Shown: one piece after another, positions 23,974-33,255 of the stretch
Position numbering within the stretch: position 1 is the first letter of the stretch
Layout of the letters: each line of letters starts with the position of its first letter
Made by a program: the position numbers and the translations under genes
The notes under the pieces: generated by a model
What the model was told of the DNA's origin: nothing
The model's database searches: none
Seen by the model: the letters and a program-made list of their open reading frames with translations, nothing else
Assembly: GCF_001865015.1 (NCBI RefSeq)
Contig: NZ_MJGV01000101.1
Span: forward strand, 87,971-151,970
Source of the DNA: Curtobacterium sp. MMLR14_010
GTDB taxonomy: Bacteria; Actinomycetota; Actinomycetes; Actinomycetales; Microbacteriaceae
Length of the DNA: 64,000 nucleotides
Direction: 5' to 3'

Positions 23974-25167
23974 TCACCCGGTCGACCGGTCCGACCGCGG
24001 GACCAGCGGCAGCGCCAGCAGTGGCAGCACCGCCACGATCCCGAACGACGCCGCGAAGCCGAGTGCACCGACCAGGACCCCGATGCCCGGACCGACGGCG
24101 CTCGCCGCGATGAACTGCCCGGTGTTCTGCGCGCCGAGGGCCCGGCCGGACCAGAAGGGTCCCGCTGCCTCGGCGACCGACGTGTACGCGAGCCCGTTGT
24201 CCGCAACGGTGACACTCGTCGCGACGACGAGGAACACGGCCGCACCCGCCAGGTGTGTCGCGTCGACGAGCGCCATGACCCCCATCACCGCGGCAGCACT
24301 CACGGCGACGACCCGCAGCGGACCGACCCGGGAGCGTGCCCGGTCACTCCACACGCCCACGAGGATGCGCCCGATCGCCCCGACGAACTGCGACGCCCCG
24401 ACGAGCAAGCCTGCCGCAGCCGTCGGCCACCCCAGCCCGACGAGCCACACGAGCCCGTACGTCGACAGGGTGAACTGCGGCACCACGAGCAGGACGGACA
24501 CCGCGTGGATGCGCCACAGGAAGCCCGACGTCCGGTAGGGGTTCGCGACGTGTGCCGCCGGAGCGTCACCCCGTGCCGGTCGCGGCGGGTTCGCGATGCC
24601 GATGGCGCACAGCACGGCGAGCACCGCGCACAGCACGATCGGCAGCACGAGCGCCGCCCGGATGCCGGACGTCTCGGCGAGCTGCGGCACCGTGACCGCC
24701 GCGAGCGTCACCCCGAGCGGCTGCGACATCTGCCGGATCCCCATCGCCAGGCCCCGCCGCTCCTTCGGGAACCACCCCACGACGACCCGTCCGCTCGCGG
24801 CGTTGGTCGAGGCGCTCGTCATCCCACCCGCCAGGAACGCCAGCCGGAGCAGCACCGGGTCACCCGCGGCGAGCCATGCGCCGACCGCCGCGAGGGTCGT
24901 CAGGACGAGCCCGCCCGCGATGACGACCCGCTCGCCGATGCGGTCGGTGAGCGCTCCCCAGGCGATGAGCGTCAGCACCATGCCGAAGGTCGGCGCAGCG
25001 GCGAGCACCCCGGCGACCGGCAGGGGCGTGCCGTGCGCGTGCAGGTACGGGATGAGCAGAGCCGGTGCCGAGACGACGAGCGTGCCGGCGGCCTGTGCGG
25101 CGACGCCGAGCGCGAGCATCGACCACGCACGGGCGGTGGTCGTGGGCGCTGGGGCGGCCGTCGTCAT
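23974..25167 (-). CDS. MFS transporter
   Basis: A 397-residue major-facilitator protein with twelve predicted membrane segments. The loop after segment 2 reads WGALTDRIGERV, the MFS motif A position. A central hydrophilic loop lies around residues 190-215. The substrate is unknown. It is divergent from a GntR regulator, with a double operator in the 81-bp gap, so it is probably the regulated target. Confidence 0.88.
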   Translation of the reverse strand: MTTAAPAPTTTARAWSMLALGVAAQAAGTLVVSAPALLIPYLHAHGTPLPVAGVLAAAPTFGMVLTLIAWGALTDRIGERVVIAGGLVLTTLAAVGAWLAAGDPVLLRLAFLAGGMTSASTNAASGRVVVGWFPKERRGLAMGIRQMSQPLGVTLAAVTVPQLAETSGIRAALVLPIVLCAVLAVLCAIGIANPPRPARGDAPAAHVANPYRTSGFLWRIHAVSVLLVVPQFTLSTYGLVWLVGLGWPTAAAGLLVGASQFVGAIGRILVGVWSDRARSRVGPLRVVAVSAAAVMGVMALVDATHLAGAAVFLVVATSVTVADNGLAYTSVAEAAGPFWSGRALGAQNTGQFIAASAVGPGIGVLVGALGFAASFGIVAVLPLLALPLVPRSDRSTG

Positions 25168-25191
25168 CGGAGTCGTTTCGTCGCGGAACGG

Positions 25192-25215
25192 TTTGGTATA
25201 CCAAAACGGTATACC
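25192..25215. promoter_or_regulatory. Double GntR-type operator between divergent genes
   Basis: A 14-bp perfect palindrome TTTGGTATACCAAA (25192-25205) is followed by a second GGTATACC core (25208-25215). The core centres are 13 bp apart. The second core overlaps the expected -35 region of the GntR gene (its -10 is TACGCT at 25235-25240), and the first covers the MFS promoter region. Confidence 0.8.
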
Positions 25216-25248
25216 ATCCGGTCCACTCCGGCGCTACGCTGGTCCGTC

Positions 25249-25965
25249 GTGACCGAACCGACCGACGCAGCGCCCGTGTCGCAGACGGCCCAGCTCTACG
25301 ACAACCTGCGCGCCGCGATCCTCACGCTCGAGATCGCCCCGGGGGAGCGCATCTCCGAACGCGGGCTCGAAGCCCGGTTCCACGCGTCGCGAACCCCCGT
25401 CCGCGCGGCACTGTCGCGGCTCGAACGCGAGGGGCTCATCCTGCACGAGGGCCGCTCCTGGACGGTCACGCCGATCGACCTCGACGAGATCGCCTCCCTC
25501 GCCGAACTCCGCGGCGTGCTCGAGCCCGCGGCCGTCCGGTTCGCCGTCGAACGCGCGGACGCCGCAGCGCTCGCCGAGGTCCGGTCGCACCTCGACGCCC
25601 TGCGTCCGACGCCTGACCAGCAGGCCGGGATCCGGATGGGGTCGACGTTCCACCTCGACCTGGCGGCGCTCGGCGGCAACCGGTTCGTCACGGACGCAAT
25701 CGGCGACGCCCTCACCCGGCTCGAACGCACGCGCTGGATCGAGGTCCGCACGCCCGAGGCCCGCGACGCCGCGTGGGACGAGCACAGTGCCGTCCTCGAC
25801 GCCGTGCAGGCAGGAGACGCCGACCGTGCGGCCGAGCTGCTCGCCGCGCACGTCGCCGGGACGAACGACCGCCTCATCGCCTGGATCGCCCAGGAGCGCC
25901 GCCGACTGCGCGGAGCCGGCATGGCGATCATCGGCGCCACGGACCGGACGTCGACCACGCACTGA
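25249..25965 (+). CDS. GntR family transcriptional regulator (FadR/FCD type)
   Basis: A 238-residue repressor. The N-terminal winged helix has the GntR signature GERISERGLEARFHASRTPVRAAL in two parts (GERISERGLEARF, then SRTPVRAAL). The C-terminal FCD domain has ELRGVLEPAAVRFAVERA and HLDLAALGGNRFV, with histidines typical of metal or ligand binding. The GTG start lies 8 nt after a TACGCT -10 box, so the mRNA is probably leaderless. It probably represses itself and the MFS gene through the adjacent palindromes. Confidence 0.88.
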   Translation: MTEPTDAAPVSQTAQLYDNLRAAILTLEIAPGERISERGLEARFHASRTPVRAALSRLEREGLILHEGRSWTVTPIDLDEIASLAELRGVLEPAAVRFAVERADAAALAEVRSHLDALRPTPDQQAGIRMGSTFHLDLAALGGNRFVTDAIGDALTRLERTRWIEVRTPEARDAAWDEHSAVLDAVQAGDADRAAELLAAHVAGTNDRLIAWIAQERRRLRGAGMAIIGATDRTSTTH

Positions 25966-26131
25966 CCCCGGCCAGCGCGGGCCCGTGCTCCGGCCATCGC
26001 CGCACGCCCGTGCTCCGGGTGCCACGTCGTCCCTGCGGTCTGGACGCGACCGCGCGCGGGACCCGACCCGCCCTGCGGGGGCGAGCCGGGCCTCCCGGCT
26101 GTGCCGCGTCCTGATCCGGCCGCGGCGCGAC

Positions 26132-26293
26132 TCACTCGATGCGCGTGAGCCCGTCCGCGCCGTCGAGCTGTGCGAAGGCGGCTGCGCCCTCCCGCGGTTC
26201 GTGCGACCGCTCGAGGAGTGCTTCGCGCACCTCGGCTTCGTCCAGGCTGACCCTGACCGCGTCGCGGCGTCCTGACTGCGTCGACTGTGACAT
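26132..26293 (-). CDS. Small hypothetical protein, 53 residues
   Basis: Starts MSQSTQSGRRDAVRVSLDEA and ends GADGLTRIE. It is charged and helical in the middle (EVREALLERSHEPREG). GGAAGGA lies 11 nt before the ATG. No family is recognised. The surrounding gaps, 25966-26131 and 26294-26528, show no other gene; the first holds a degenerate palindrome AGCCGGG/CCCGGCT (26084-26100). Confidence 0.55.
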   Translation of the reverse strand: MSQSTQSGRRDAVRVSLDEAEVREALLERSHEPREGAAAFAQLDGADGLTRIE

Positions 26294-26528
26294 CTCGTGT
26301 CGTCCTTCCCGTAGGCGGGCTCGGCCCGCGTCGATGCGGGCACCGCCCGCTGGTTGCGCTTCCTCACGGGACGTACTGAGGTCGCCCCAGTGTGATCCGC
26401 TGCGGGCGTCCGACGCAAGGGCCGGCCGGCGGTTGTGGAGAAGTGTGTCGAGGCGGGTTGCCTAGGATGGTCCGCGGTCGGGGCGGCTCGCCTCCGGCGC
26501 GCATCAGCGGACGGACTGGAGGAGCGGC

Positions 26529-27629
26529 TTGGCCGAGCAGCGCCCCGCACCTCCTACGGTCTACGACGTCGCCGCCGCCTCCGGGGTGTCCATCGCCACC
26601 GTCTCCCGGGTCCTCCGCACGCCCGACGCCGTCCGCGAGGGCACGCGCGACCGCGTGCAGGCCGCCATCCGGCTCCTCGGGTACGTGCCGTCGGGGAACG
26701 CCCGGGCGCTCGCGGGCAAGCGGACGGGCGTGATCGGGCTGCTGCTGCCCGGGTTCGACGTGGTGCCCGATGAGCGACCGGGGCTCGTGACGGACGGTGG
26801 GGTGCGCGTGGTCGACGACCGTCGACACGTGACGCAGCCGTTCGCGTCCAACCTGTACTTCGACGAGGTGCTCCGCGGCGCCGAGACCGAGGCCTGGCAG
26901 CGCGGCCTCGCGCTCATGGTCGCCGCCGGGCGGGGTCCCTCTCGCGACGTCATCGTGAACGACGTCGCCGGGCGTGTGGACGGCCTCGCGGTGCTGGCGC
27001 AGACCGTGCCGGACGAGCTGCTCGAGCACGTCGCCCGCCGGGTGCCCGTGGTGGTGCTCGCGGACGACCGGCGGTCGCACGGGTTCGACTCCGTCAGCGT
27101 CGACAACGCCGCGGGGATGCGCACGCTGGCCGCCCACGTGATCGGGCGGCTCGGCATCCGGTCGATCGCGTACGTCGCCGGCCCGATCGACTCCCCGGAC
27201 GACATGGAGCGCTCGGCGGGCTTCCGCCAGGCGCTCGACGACCACGGCGTCGAGCCCCGCTCCGTCCGCACCGTGCACGGCGACTTCGGGCGGGTGCGGG
27301 CGCGGGAGCTGGCGGTCGCGCTGCTGTCGGACACCCCGCCACGGGCAATCGTCTGCTCGAACGACCAGTCCGCGCTGGGGGTGCTCGACGCGGTGCTCGC
27401 GGCGGGGCTCCGGGTGCCGGAGGACATCGTCGTGACGGGCTTCGACGGCATCGACGCCGGGCGGTTCTCCGCGCCGAGGCTCACCACCGTGCACCAGCCG
27501 ATGGGGGAGCTCGGGCGTGCAGCGGTCGTGGCGATCGTCGACCGGCTGGAGCGCCGCGAGGGGCCGCCGCGTGCCGTCCGGCTCCCCGTCGAGGTGCTCC
27601 TGCGTGAGAGCTGCCCCCCGGCGCTGTAG
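26529..27629 (+). CDS. LacI family transcriptional regulator
   Basis: A 366-residue sugar-responsive regulator. The helix-turn-helix is TVYDVAAASGVSIATVSRVL, and the hinge region is GYVPSGNARALAGKRTGVIG. The periplasmic-binding-like ligand domain has PRAIVCSNDQSALGVLDA and VTGFDGIDAGRF. The TTG start has GGAGG about 6 nt upstream. There is an unusual insertion of about 30 residues after the first beta strand (GFDVVPDERPGLVTDGG onward). It lies directly upstream of, and is likely the regulator of, the importer operon beginning at 27811, whose promoter holds a LacI-type operator. Confidence 0.9.
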   Translation: MAEQRPAPPTVYDVAAASGVSIATVSRVLRTPDAVREGTRDRVQAAIRLLGYVPSGNARALAGKRTGVIGLLLPGFDVVPDERPGLVTDGGVRVVDDRRHVTQPFASNLYFDEVLRGAETEAWQRGLALMVAAGRGPSRDVIVNDVAGRVDGLAVLAQTVPDELLEHVARRVPVVVLADDRRSHGFDSVSVDNAAGMRTLAAHVIGRLGIRSIAYVAGPIDSPDDMERSAGFRQALDDHGVEPRSVRTVHGDFGRVRARELAVALLSDTPPRAIVCSNDQSALGVLDAVLAAGLRVPEDIVVTGFDGIDAGRFSAPRLTTVHQPMGELGRAAVVAIVDRLERREGPPRAVRLPVEVLLRESCPPAL

Positions 27630-27665
27630 TGCGGGGTGCTCGCACCGTGCGAGGTCTTCCGCCCC

Positions 27666-27725
27666 GTGCGAGCTTGCACACTCCGTGCGCGCCCACGGCC
27701 CCGCACGGAGTGTGCAACCTCGCAC
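27666..27725. repeat. Large imperfect hairpin after lacI
   Basis: Inner arms 27674-27689 and 27702-27717 pair perfectly (16 bp). Outer arms 27666-27672 and 27719-27725 add 7 bp after one C-C mismatch. The loop is 12 nt. The arm motif CGTGCGAG also recurs just upstream (about 27646). It probably terminates lacI and may belong to a dispersed element. Confidence 0.65.
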
Positions 27726-27743
27726 CAGACGCCCCCACCGGAC

Positions 27744-27772
27744 TTGCGCGCCGTGATGTAAGCGCATACATT
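27744..27772 (+). promoter_or_regulatory. Promoter with embedded LacI-type operator
   Basis: TTGCGC (27744-27749) and TACATT (27767-27772) are separated by 17 bp. Between and over them lies TGTAAGCGCATACA (27757-27770), which fits the LacI-family pattern TGTAAnCGnnTACA. A bound repressor would block the polymerase. Confidence 0.7.
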
Positions 27773-27810
27773 GACCCTCGTACCCACTCGACACGGAGGT
27801 CGACCGAGCA

Positions 27811-29550
27811 ATGACGCTTCCCCCACAGCGCACCCCGCGGCGCACGCGGCACATGCCGCGCACACCGCGCACCCGGCGCGGACGCCTCGTCGCGACCCTC
27901 GCCGGCATCGCGGTCGTGGCCCTCGCGGCGACCGGCTGCAGCATCCAGGTCCGATCCGAGCCGGACCCGAGCATCGGCAAGGACACGATGCTCATCAACG
28001 CCGACCACGGCAACCCGCTGTTCGACCGCAACTTCAACCCGTACATCACGAACGCCCGCACCGCGTCGAAGTGGATGTACGAGCCGCTCATCGAGGTCAA
28101 CCCCCTCGACGGCAAGCGGAACCCCTGGCTCGCGAGCTCGTGGGAGCAGCCGAACGCTCGGACGATCGACATGACGATCCGCAACGGCGTCGAGTGGTCC
28201 GACGGCACGCCGTTCACCGCGCGCGACGTCGTCTTCACGTTCGACCTGCTCAAGCAGTTCCCCGCGATGGACGTCAAGGGCGCCTGGCAGCACATCGACA
28301 CCATCGAGCAGCAGGGCGACCACGTCGTCTTCCACCTGAAGTCCGACGACGTCCCGAGCCTGACGATCATCGGCCAGACGTACATCCTGGGCGAACACCA
28401 CTGGGGGAAGGTCAAGGACCCGACGACGTGGCGTGACCCGAACCCGGTCGGCACCGGGCCGTTCGTCCTCGGCAACTACTCCGACCAGCAGTACTCGATG
28501 GACAAGAACCCGCGGTACTGGCAGGCGGGGAAGATCGCCATCGAGCATCTCGTGCTGCCGGCCACGAACACGCAGCTCGACACCGTCACCCGCGGCTACG
28601 ACTGGGCGTACTCGTTCATCTCCGACGTCAAGGGCACGTGGGGTGCCGCATCGGACACGAACACGTACTGGTTCCCGCCGGGCGGCGTGATCGGCCTCAT
28701 CCCGAACCTGACGAAGGCGCCGTACGACGACGTCAACGTCCGCCGAGGCATCTCGCTCGCCCTCGACCGCGACGACATCGCCGAGACCGCGACCGAAGGC
28801 AACCTGACCGCGGCGGCCCAGACCGGCCTGATCCTGCCGAACCAGGAGCGGTACGCGAACCCCGACATCCCGGACAACGGGATGGTCACGCAGGACGTCG
28901 CCGCGGCGAAGGCGTCGTTCGCGAAGTCCGGGTGGGTGGAGCAGGGCGGGAAGATCGTCAAGGACGGCAAGCAGCTCGAGATCACCATCACGACCGCCAA
29001 CGGGTACGCCGACTGGCTCCGCGCCGCGCAGGAGGTCCGCCGCGACCTCACGGCCATCGGCGTCAAGGTGTCGATCAGTGCCCCGCAGCCCGCGGGCTAC
29101 CAGCAGGCGATCAACAACGGCACCTTCGAGATGGCGATGGGCGGCATGGGCAACGGCGACGTCTACCAGGCGTTCAACTCGCTCATGTCGACCGACTTCT
29201 ACCAGCCCGTCGGCAAGTCGACCGTGAACAACTACGAGCGCTACCGCGACCCGGCGACGCAGCGCCTGCTCGACGCGTACCGGGGCACGACCGACCCGGC
29301 CGAGCAGCAGGAGATCCTCGACCAGCTGCAGACCATCGTGTACGACCAGCTGCCCGTCATCGGCATGTACCACGGCGGCCTCTGGGGGCTGTTCAACACC
29401 AGCAAGTTCGTCGGCTGGCCGAGCGCGAAGGACCCCTACATGGCACCGCAGAACTACGACTCCGCGCCGCTGCTCATCTTCACGAAGCTCCGGCTGCGCG
29501 ACAGCGCCGCCGGCCGGGAGATCCTGGACCAGCAGGGGGACCAGAAGTGA
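27811..29550 (+). CDS. Opp/Dpp-type solute-binding lipoprotein (SBP family 5)
   Basis: A 579-residue extracellular binding protein. A basic leader precedes a lipobox LAATGC with C43 lipidated. Family features include GVEWSDGTPFTARDVVFTFD and NPVGTGPFVL. Family 5 proteins bind oligopeptides but also cello- and other oligosaccharides. Here the operon carries a GH1 glycosidase and no peptidase, so a glycoside ligand is more likely. GGAGG lies at 27795-27799. It is the first gene of an operon with overlapping starts. Confidence 0.92.
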   Translation: MTLPPQRTPRRTRHMPRTPRTRRGRLVATLAGIAVVALAATGCSIQVRSEPDPSIGKDTMLINADHGNPLFDRNFNPYITNARTASKWMYEPLIEVNPLDGKRNPWLASSWEQPNARTIDMTIRNGVEWSDGTPFTARDVVFTFDLLKQFPAMDVKGAWQHIDTIEQQGDHVVFHLKSDDVPSLTIIGQTYILGEHHWGKVKDPTTWRDPNPVGTGPFVLGNYSDQQYSMDKNPRYWQAGKIAIEHLVLPATNTQLDTVTRGYDWAYSFISDVKGTWGAASDTNTYWFPPGGVIGLIPNLTKAPYDDVNVRRGISLALDRDDIAETATEGNLTAAAQTGLILPNQERYANPDIPDNGMVTQDVAAAKASFAKSGWVEQGGKIVKDGKQLEITITTANGYADWLRAAQEVRRDLTAIGVKVSISAPQPAGYQQAINNGTFEMAMGGMGNGDVYQAFNSLMSTDFYQPVGKSTVNNYERYRDPATQRLLDAYRGTTDPAEQQEILDQLQTIVYDQLPVIGMYHGGLWGLFNTSKFVGWPSAKDPYMAPQNYDSAPLLIFTKLRLRDSAAGREILDQQGDQK

Positions 29551-30527
29551 AGTACATCCTCCAGAAACTCGTCCTCTTCGTCCTGACCCTCTGGGCCGCG
29601 GTCACGCTGAACTTCGTGCTCCCGCGGCTCATGCCGGGCAGCCCGAGCGACGCGGCCCTCGCGAAGCTCAGCCAGAACGGCCCGGTCACCGACGCCACCA
29701 AGAAGGCCATCGAGGCGCAGCTCGGCGTCCCGACCGGCAGCCTCTGGGCCCAGTACGGCAGCTACCTGCACCAGGTCGTCACCCTCGACTTCGGCACGAG
29801 CTACACGTTCTACCCGCAGCCCGTCGGCGACCTCGTCGGCAAGGCCCTGCCGTACACGCTCATCCTGGTCGGGGTCGTGACGATCCTGGCGTTCGTCCTC
29901 GGCACCCTGATCGGCATCGCGGCGGCCTGGAAGCGGGGGACCTGGCTCGACTCGCTCCCCACCCTGTCGGGGTCGTTCATGTCGACGTTCCCGTACTTCT
30001 GGACGGCGCTGCTCCTGCTGTTCTTCCTCGGCTACGTCCTGCACTGGTTCCCGACCACGGGCGCGTACTCGGCGACGACCACCCCCGGCCTGAACCTGGC
30101 GTTCACGGGTGACGCCCTGCAGCACGCGGTCCTGCCGGCGGTGACGATCCTGGTGACCAGCCTGGGCGGCTGGATCATCGGCATGCGCAACGCGATGATC
30201 AACACGCTCGGTGACGACTACGTCACCTTCGCCGAGGCGAACGGCCTGCGCGGTCGCACCGTCGCCATCCGCTACGCCGCCCGCAACGCGATCCTGCCGA
30301 ACCTGACCGGCTTCGGCCTGGCCCTCGGCGGCGTGGTCGGCGGCTCGGTGCTCGTCGAGCAGGTGTTCGGCTACCCGGGCATCGGCTACCTGCTGTTCAA
30401 CGCCGTCATCGGGCAGGACTACCCGCTCATGCAGGCGCTCTTCCTGATGATCACCGTGTCGGTGCTCATCGCCAACTTCATCGTGGACGTGCTGTACGGC
30501 GTCCTGGACCCGAGGACGCGCCGATGA
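29547..30527 (+). CDS. ABC transporter permease (DppB type)
   Basis: A 326-residue permease with the family N terminus (LQKLVLFVLTLWAAVTLNFVLPRL) and six membrane segments. The EAA-type loop region is TFAEANGLRGRTVAIRYAARN. The GTG start overlaps the binding-protein stop (GTGA). It forms the channel with the next gene product. Confidence 0.92.
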   Translation: MKYILQKLVLFVLTLWAAVTLNFVLPRLMPGSPSDAALAKLSQNGPVTDATKKAIEAQLGVPTGSLWAQYGSYLHQVVTLDFGTSYTFYPQPVGDLVGKALPYTLILVGVVTILAFVLGTLIGIAAAWKRGTWLDSLPTLSGSFMSTFPYFWTALLLLFFLGYVLHWFPTTGAYSATTTPGLNLAFTGDALQHAVLPAVTILVTSLGGWIIGMRNAMINTLGDDYVTFAEANGLRGRTVAIRYAARNAILPNLTGFGLALGGVVGGSVLVEQVFGYPGIGYLLFNAVIGQDYPLMQALFLMITVSVLIANFIVDVLYGVLDPRTRR

Positions 30528-31468
30528 CCAACAACGCAACCGTCGCAGTCCGCACGCAGGACGCACCGGAACAGCAAGCCCCGTCCAAGCTCAGGTCCGC
30601 CGCCCGCCAGTTCGGCGTCGTCTGGTCCAACACGAAGGCCCGGATCGGCATCGTCATCCTCGCCGTCTTCGTCGTCGTGGCCATCGCTGCCCCGCTCCTC
30701 GCCCCGTACGGCGCGTCCCAGAACGGCTTCGCCCGCAGCGAGGACGCAAGCTGGGCGCACTGGATGGGCACCACCGCCGCCGGCGAGGACGTCCTGTCGC
30801 AACTGGTCTACGGCGCCCGCATCTCGGTCATGGTCGGCGCGGTCGCGGGCATCCTGTCCACGCTCGTCGCCGTCGCGATCGGCCTCAGCTGGGGCTACGT
30901 CCGCGGGTGGATCGCCGAGGTCATCGGCTTCATCGTCAACCTGTTCCTGGTGATCCCGGGCCTGCCGCTCATGATCGTCATCGCGGCGTACCTGCAGAAC
31001 GGCGGCATCGCGGTCATCATCGCGGTGATCGTCGTCACCGGCTGGGCCTGGGGCGCTCGCGTCCTGCGCAGCCAGACGCAGTCCCTCCGCGGCCGTGACT
31101 TCGTGACCGCCGCGCAGTTCTCCGGCGAGAGCGCTCCCCGCATCGTCTTCCGCGAGATCCTGCCGAACATGACGAGCCTCATCGTCGGCAGCTTCTTCGG
31201 CGCCGCCACGAGCGCGATCCTGGCCGAGGCAGGCCTGGAGTTCCTCGGCCTCGGCGACTCCTCGATCGTCAGCTGGGGCACGATCCTCTACTGGGCGCAG
31301 AACTCCAACGCGCTGCTCACCGGCCAGTGGATCCTGCTGTTCGCCCCGGGCCTCTGCATCGCGCTCCTCGCGATGAGCCTGACCCTCATCAACTTCGGCG
31401 TCGACGCCGTGTCCAACCCGCGGCTGCGCGAGGGCGCGCGCCGGAAGCGCAAGGAGGCGACCGCATGA
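30524..31468 (+). CDS. ABC transporter permease (DppC type)
   Basis: A 314-residue second permease. It has a hydrophilic N-terminal tail (~40 residues), then FGVVWSNTKARIGIVIL opening the first membrane segment. The loop FVTAAQFSGESAPRIVFREILPN is the EAA-type ATPase contact. Both ends overlap neighbours as ATGA, giving tight coupling in the operon. Confidence 0.92.
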   Translation: MTNNATVAVRTQDAPEQQAPSKLRSAARQFGVVWSNTKARIGIVILAVFVVVAIAAPLLAPYGASQNGFARSEDASWAHWMGTTAAGEDVLSQLVYGARISVMVGAVAGILSTLVAVAIGLSWGYVRGWIAEVIGFIVNLFLVIPGLPLMIVIAAYLQNGGIAVIIAVIVVTGWAWGARVLRSQTQSLRGRDFVTAAQFSGESAPRIVFREILPNMTSLIVGSFFGAATSAILAEAGLEFLGLGDSSIVSWGTILYWAQNSNALLTGQWILLFAPGLCIALLAMSLTLINFGVDAVSNPRLREGARRKRKEATA

Positions 31469-33255
31469 GCGGCTCACGTTCCGCACCCCAGGACGGACTG
31501 GAGGCGCGCACCGGCGCCGCCACGGTCCTCCCGTCCGACGGTCCCACCGGATCCGCGACCGACGTCCTGCTCGACGTCCGCGACCTGTCCGTCGTCTACG
31601 AGTCGTCGGGCCAGACCGCCGTCCAGGCGGTCGACCACGTGTCGTTCTCCCTGCGGAAGGGCGAGTTCGTCGGCCTGGTCGGCGAGTCCGGCTCCGGCAA
31701 GTCGACGCTCGGCTACGCGCTGACCCGGCTGCAGAAGCCCCCGGCGCGGACGAACGGCGGCAGCATCGTGTTCGCGGGGAAGGACATCCGCGACCTCGGC
31801 GACGAGGAGCTCCGGCAGCAGCGCCAGGGCGGCTTCGCGATGGTGCTGCAGTCGGGCATGAACGCGCTGAACCCGGTGCGGACGATCCGCAACCACTTCA
31901 TCGACGTCTTCAAGGCCCACGGCCACGTGCCGCGCGAGCGATGGGACAGCCGGATGCGGGAGCTCGTCGGCAAGGTGAAGCTGCCCGACTCGATGCTGGC
32001 GCGGTTCCCAGGCGAGCTGTCCGGCGGCATGCGGCAGCGCGTGTCGATCGCCCTGGCGCTGTCCCTCGAACCGCAGCTCATGGTGTTCGACGAGCCGACC
32101 ACGGCGCTCGACGTCCTCGTGCAGCACGCGGTGATGGACACGATCATCGAGCTGCAGCGTGCCGAGGGCTTCACGGCGGTGCTCATCAGCCACGACCTCG
32201 GCATCGTGCTCGAGGCCACCGAGCGCGTCCTCGTCATGCACGAGGGCCGGATCGTCGAGGACGGCGGTTCGCGCGAGGTGCTCCACGCCCCGCAGGACCC
32301 GTACACGCAGATGCTCCTGTCGCACTACGCCGACCCCCGCGCCGAGGTTGTGTCGCTGCCCGGCTTCCCGGACCGCTCGCTCCGTGCGGAACACGGCGAG
32401 AAGCGGCAGGAGGCCACCACCTCCCACGCCACGGTCGGCACCCGCGAGCGCAGTGCGGCGCGGAACCCGATCGTCGTCGACCACCTCGTGAAGACCTACG
32501 CCCCGCCCCGTCGTGGTGAGGACCCGGTCCGGGCCGTCCGCGACGTGTCCTTCACCCTCGAGCCGGGGCAGTCCCTCGCGCTCGTCGGCCAGTCGGGCTC
32601 GGGCAAGTCGACCATCGCGAAGCTGCTCACCGGCGTGGAGAAGCCGAGCTCGGGCACCGTCCGGTTCGGCGACCTCGACGTGGCGAAGCTCGGGCGCCGG
32701 GGCATGCGCGACCTGCGCTCCGAGGTGCAGATGGTGTTCCAGGACCCGTACTCGGCGCTCAACCCGCTGCACACGGTCGAGTACACGCTCACCCGTCCGG
32801 TCGTGAACTACACCGGGCTCCGGGGCAGGGACGCGCGACACCGCGTGCTCGAACTCCTCGAGACCGTGGGCCTGACGCCCGTGGAGCAGTTCGCGCAGAA
32901 GCTCCCGCACCAGCTCTCGGGCGGGCAGCGGCAGCGCGTCGTCATCGCCCGGGCGCTGGCGAGCGACCCGCAGGTGATCATCGCCGACGAGCCGGTCTCG
33001 ATGCTCGACGTGACCCTGCGTGCCGGGGTGCTCGCGCTCCTCGAGGACCTGCGGGAGCAGTGGGGCGTCTCGCTCCTCTACATCACGCACGACCTGCTGA
33101 GCGCCCGGCTCATCACCGACGACATCATGGTGCTCCACGACGGGGCCGTGGTCGAGCGAGGCCGGACCGCCGACGTGCTGCAGCACCCGCAGGACGACTA
33201 CACGGTCGCGCTGCTGGACGCCGTACCGAACCCCCGTCGCAGACTGGCCTCATGA
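31465..33255 (+). CDS. Fused double ABC ATPase (DppD-DppF type)
   Basis: A 596-residue protein with two complete ATPase domains for the Opp/Dpp-type importer. Domain 1 has GESGSGKST, SGGMRQR and DEPTTALD; domain 2 has GQSGSGKST, SGGQRQR and DEPVSMLD. The second domain departs from the usual DEPTSALD at two positions. AAGGAGG (31451-31457) precedes the ATG, which overlaps the permease stop. The N terminus contains DGLEART, coded by a CTGGAGGC motif like the dispersed repeat. Confidence 0.93.
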   Translation: MSGSRSAPQDGLEARTGAATVLPSDGPTGSATDVLLDVRDLSVVYESSGQTAVQAVDHVSFSLRKGEFVGLVGESGSGKSTLGYALTRLQKPPARTNGGSIVFAGKDIRDLGDEELRQQRQGGFAMVLQSGMNALNPVRTIRNHFIDVFKAHGHVPRERWDSRMRELVGKVKLPDSMLARFPGELSGGMRQRVSIALALSLEPQLMVFDEPTTALDVLVQHAVMDTIIELQRAEGFTAVLISHDLGIVLEATERVLVMHEGRIVEDGGSREVLHAPQDPYTQMLLSHYADPRAEVVSLPGFPDRSLRAEHGEKRQEATTSHATVGTRERSAARNPIVVDHLVKTYAPPRRGEDPVRAVRDVSFTLEPGQSLALVGQSGSGKSTIAKLLTGVEKPSSGTVRFGDLDVAKLGRRGMRDLRSEVQMVFQDPYSALNPLHTVEYTLTRPVVNYTGLRGRDARHRVLELLETVGLTPVEQFAQKLPHQLSGGQRQRVVIARALASDPQVIIADEPVSMLDVTLRAGVLALLEDLREQWGVSLLYITHDLLSARLITDDIMVLHDGAVVERGRTADVLQHPQDDYTVALLDAVPNPRRRLAS

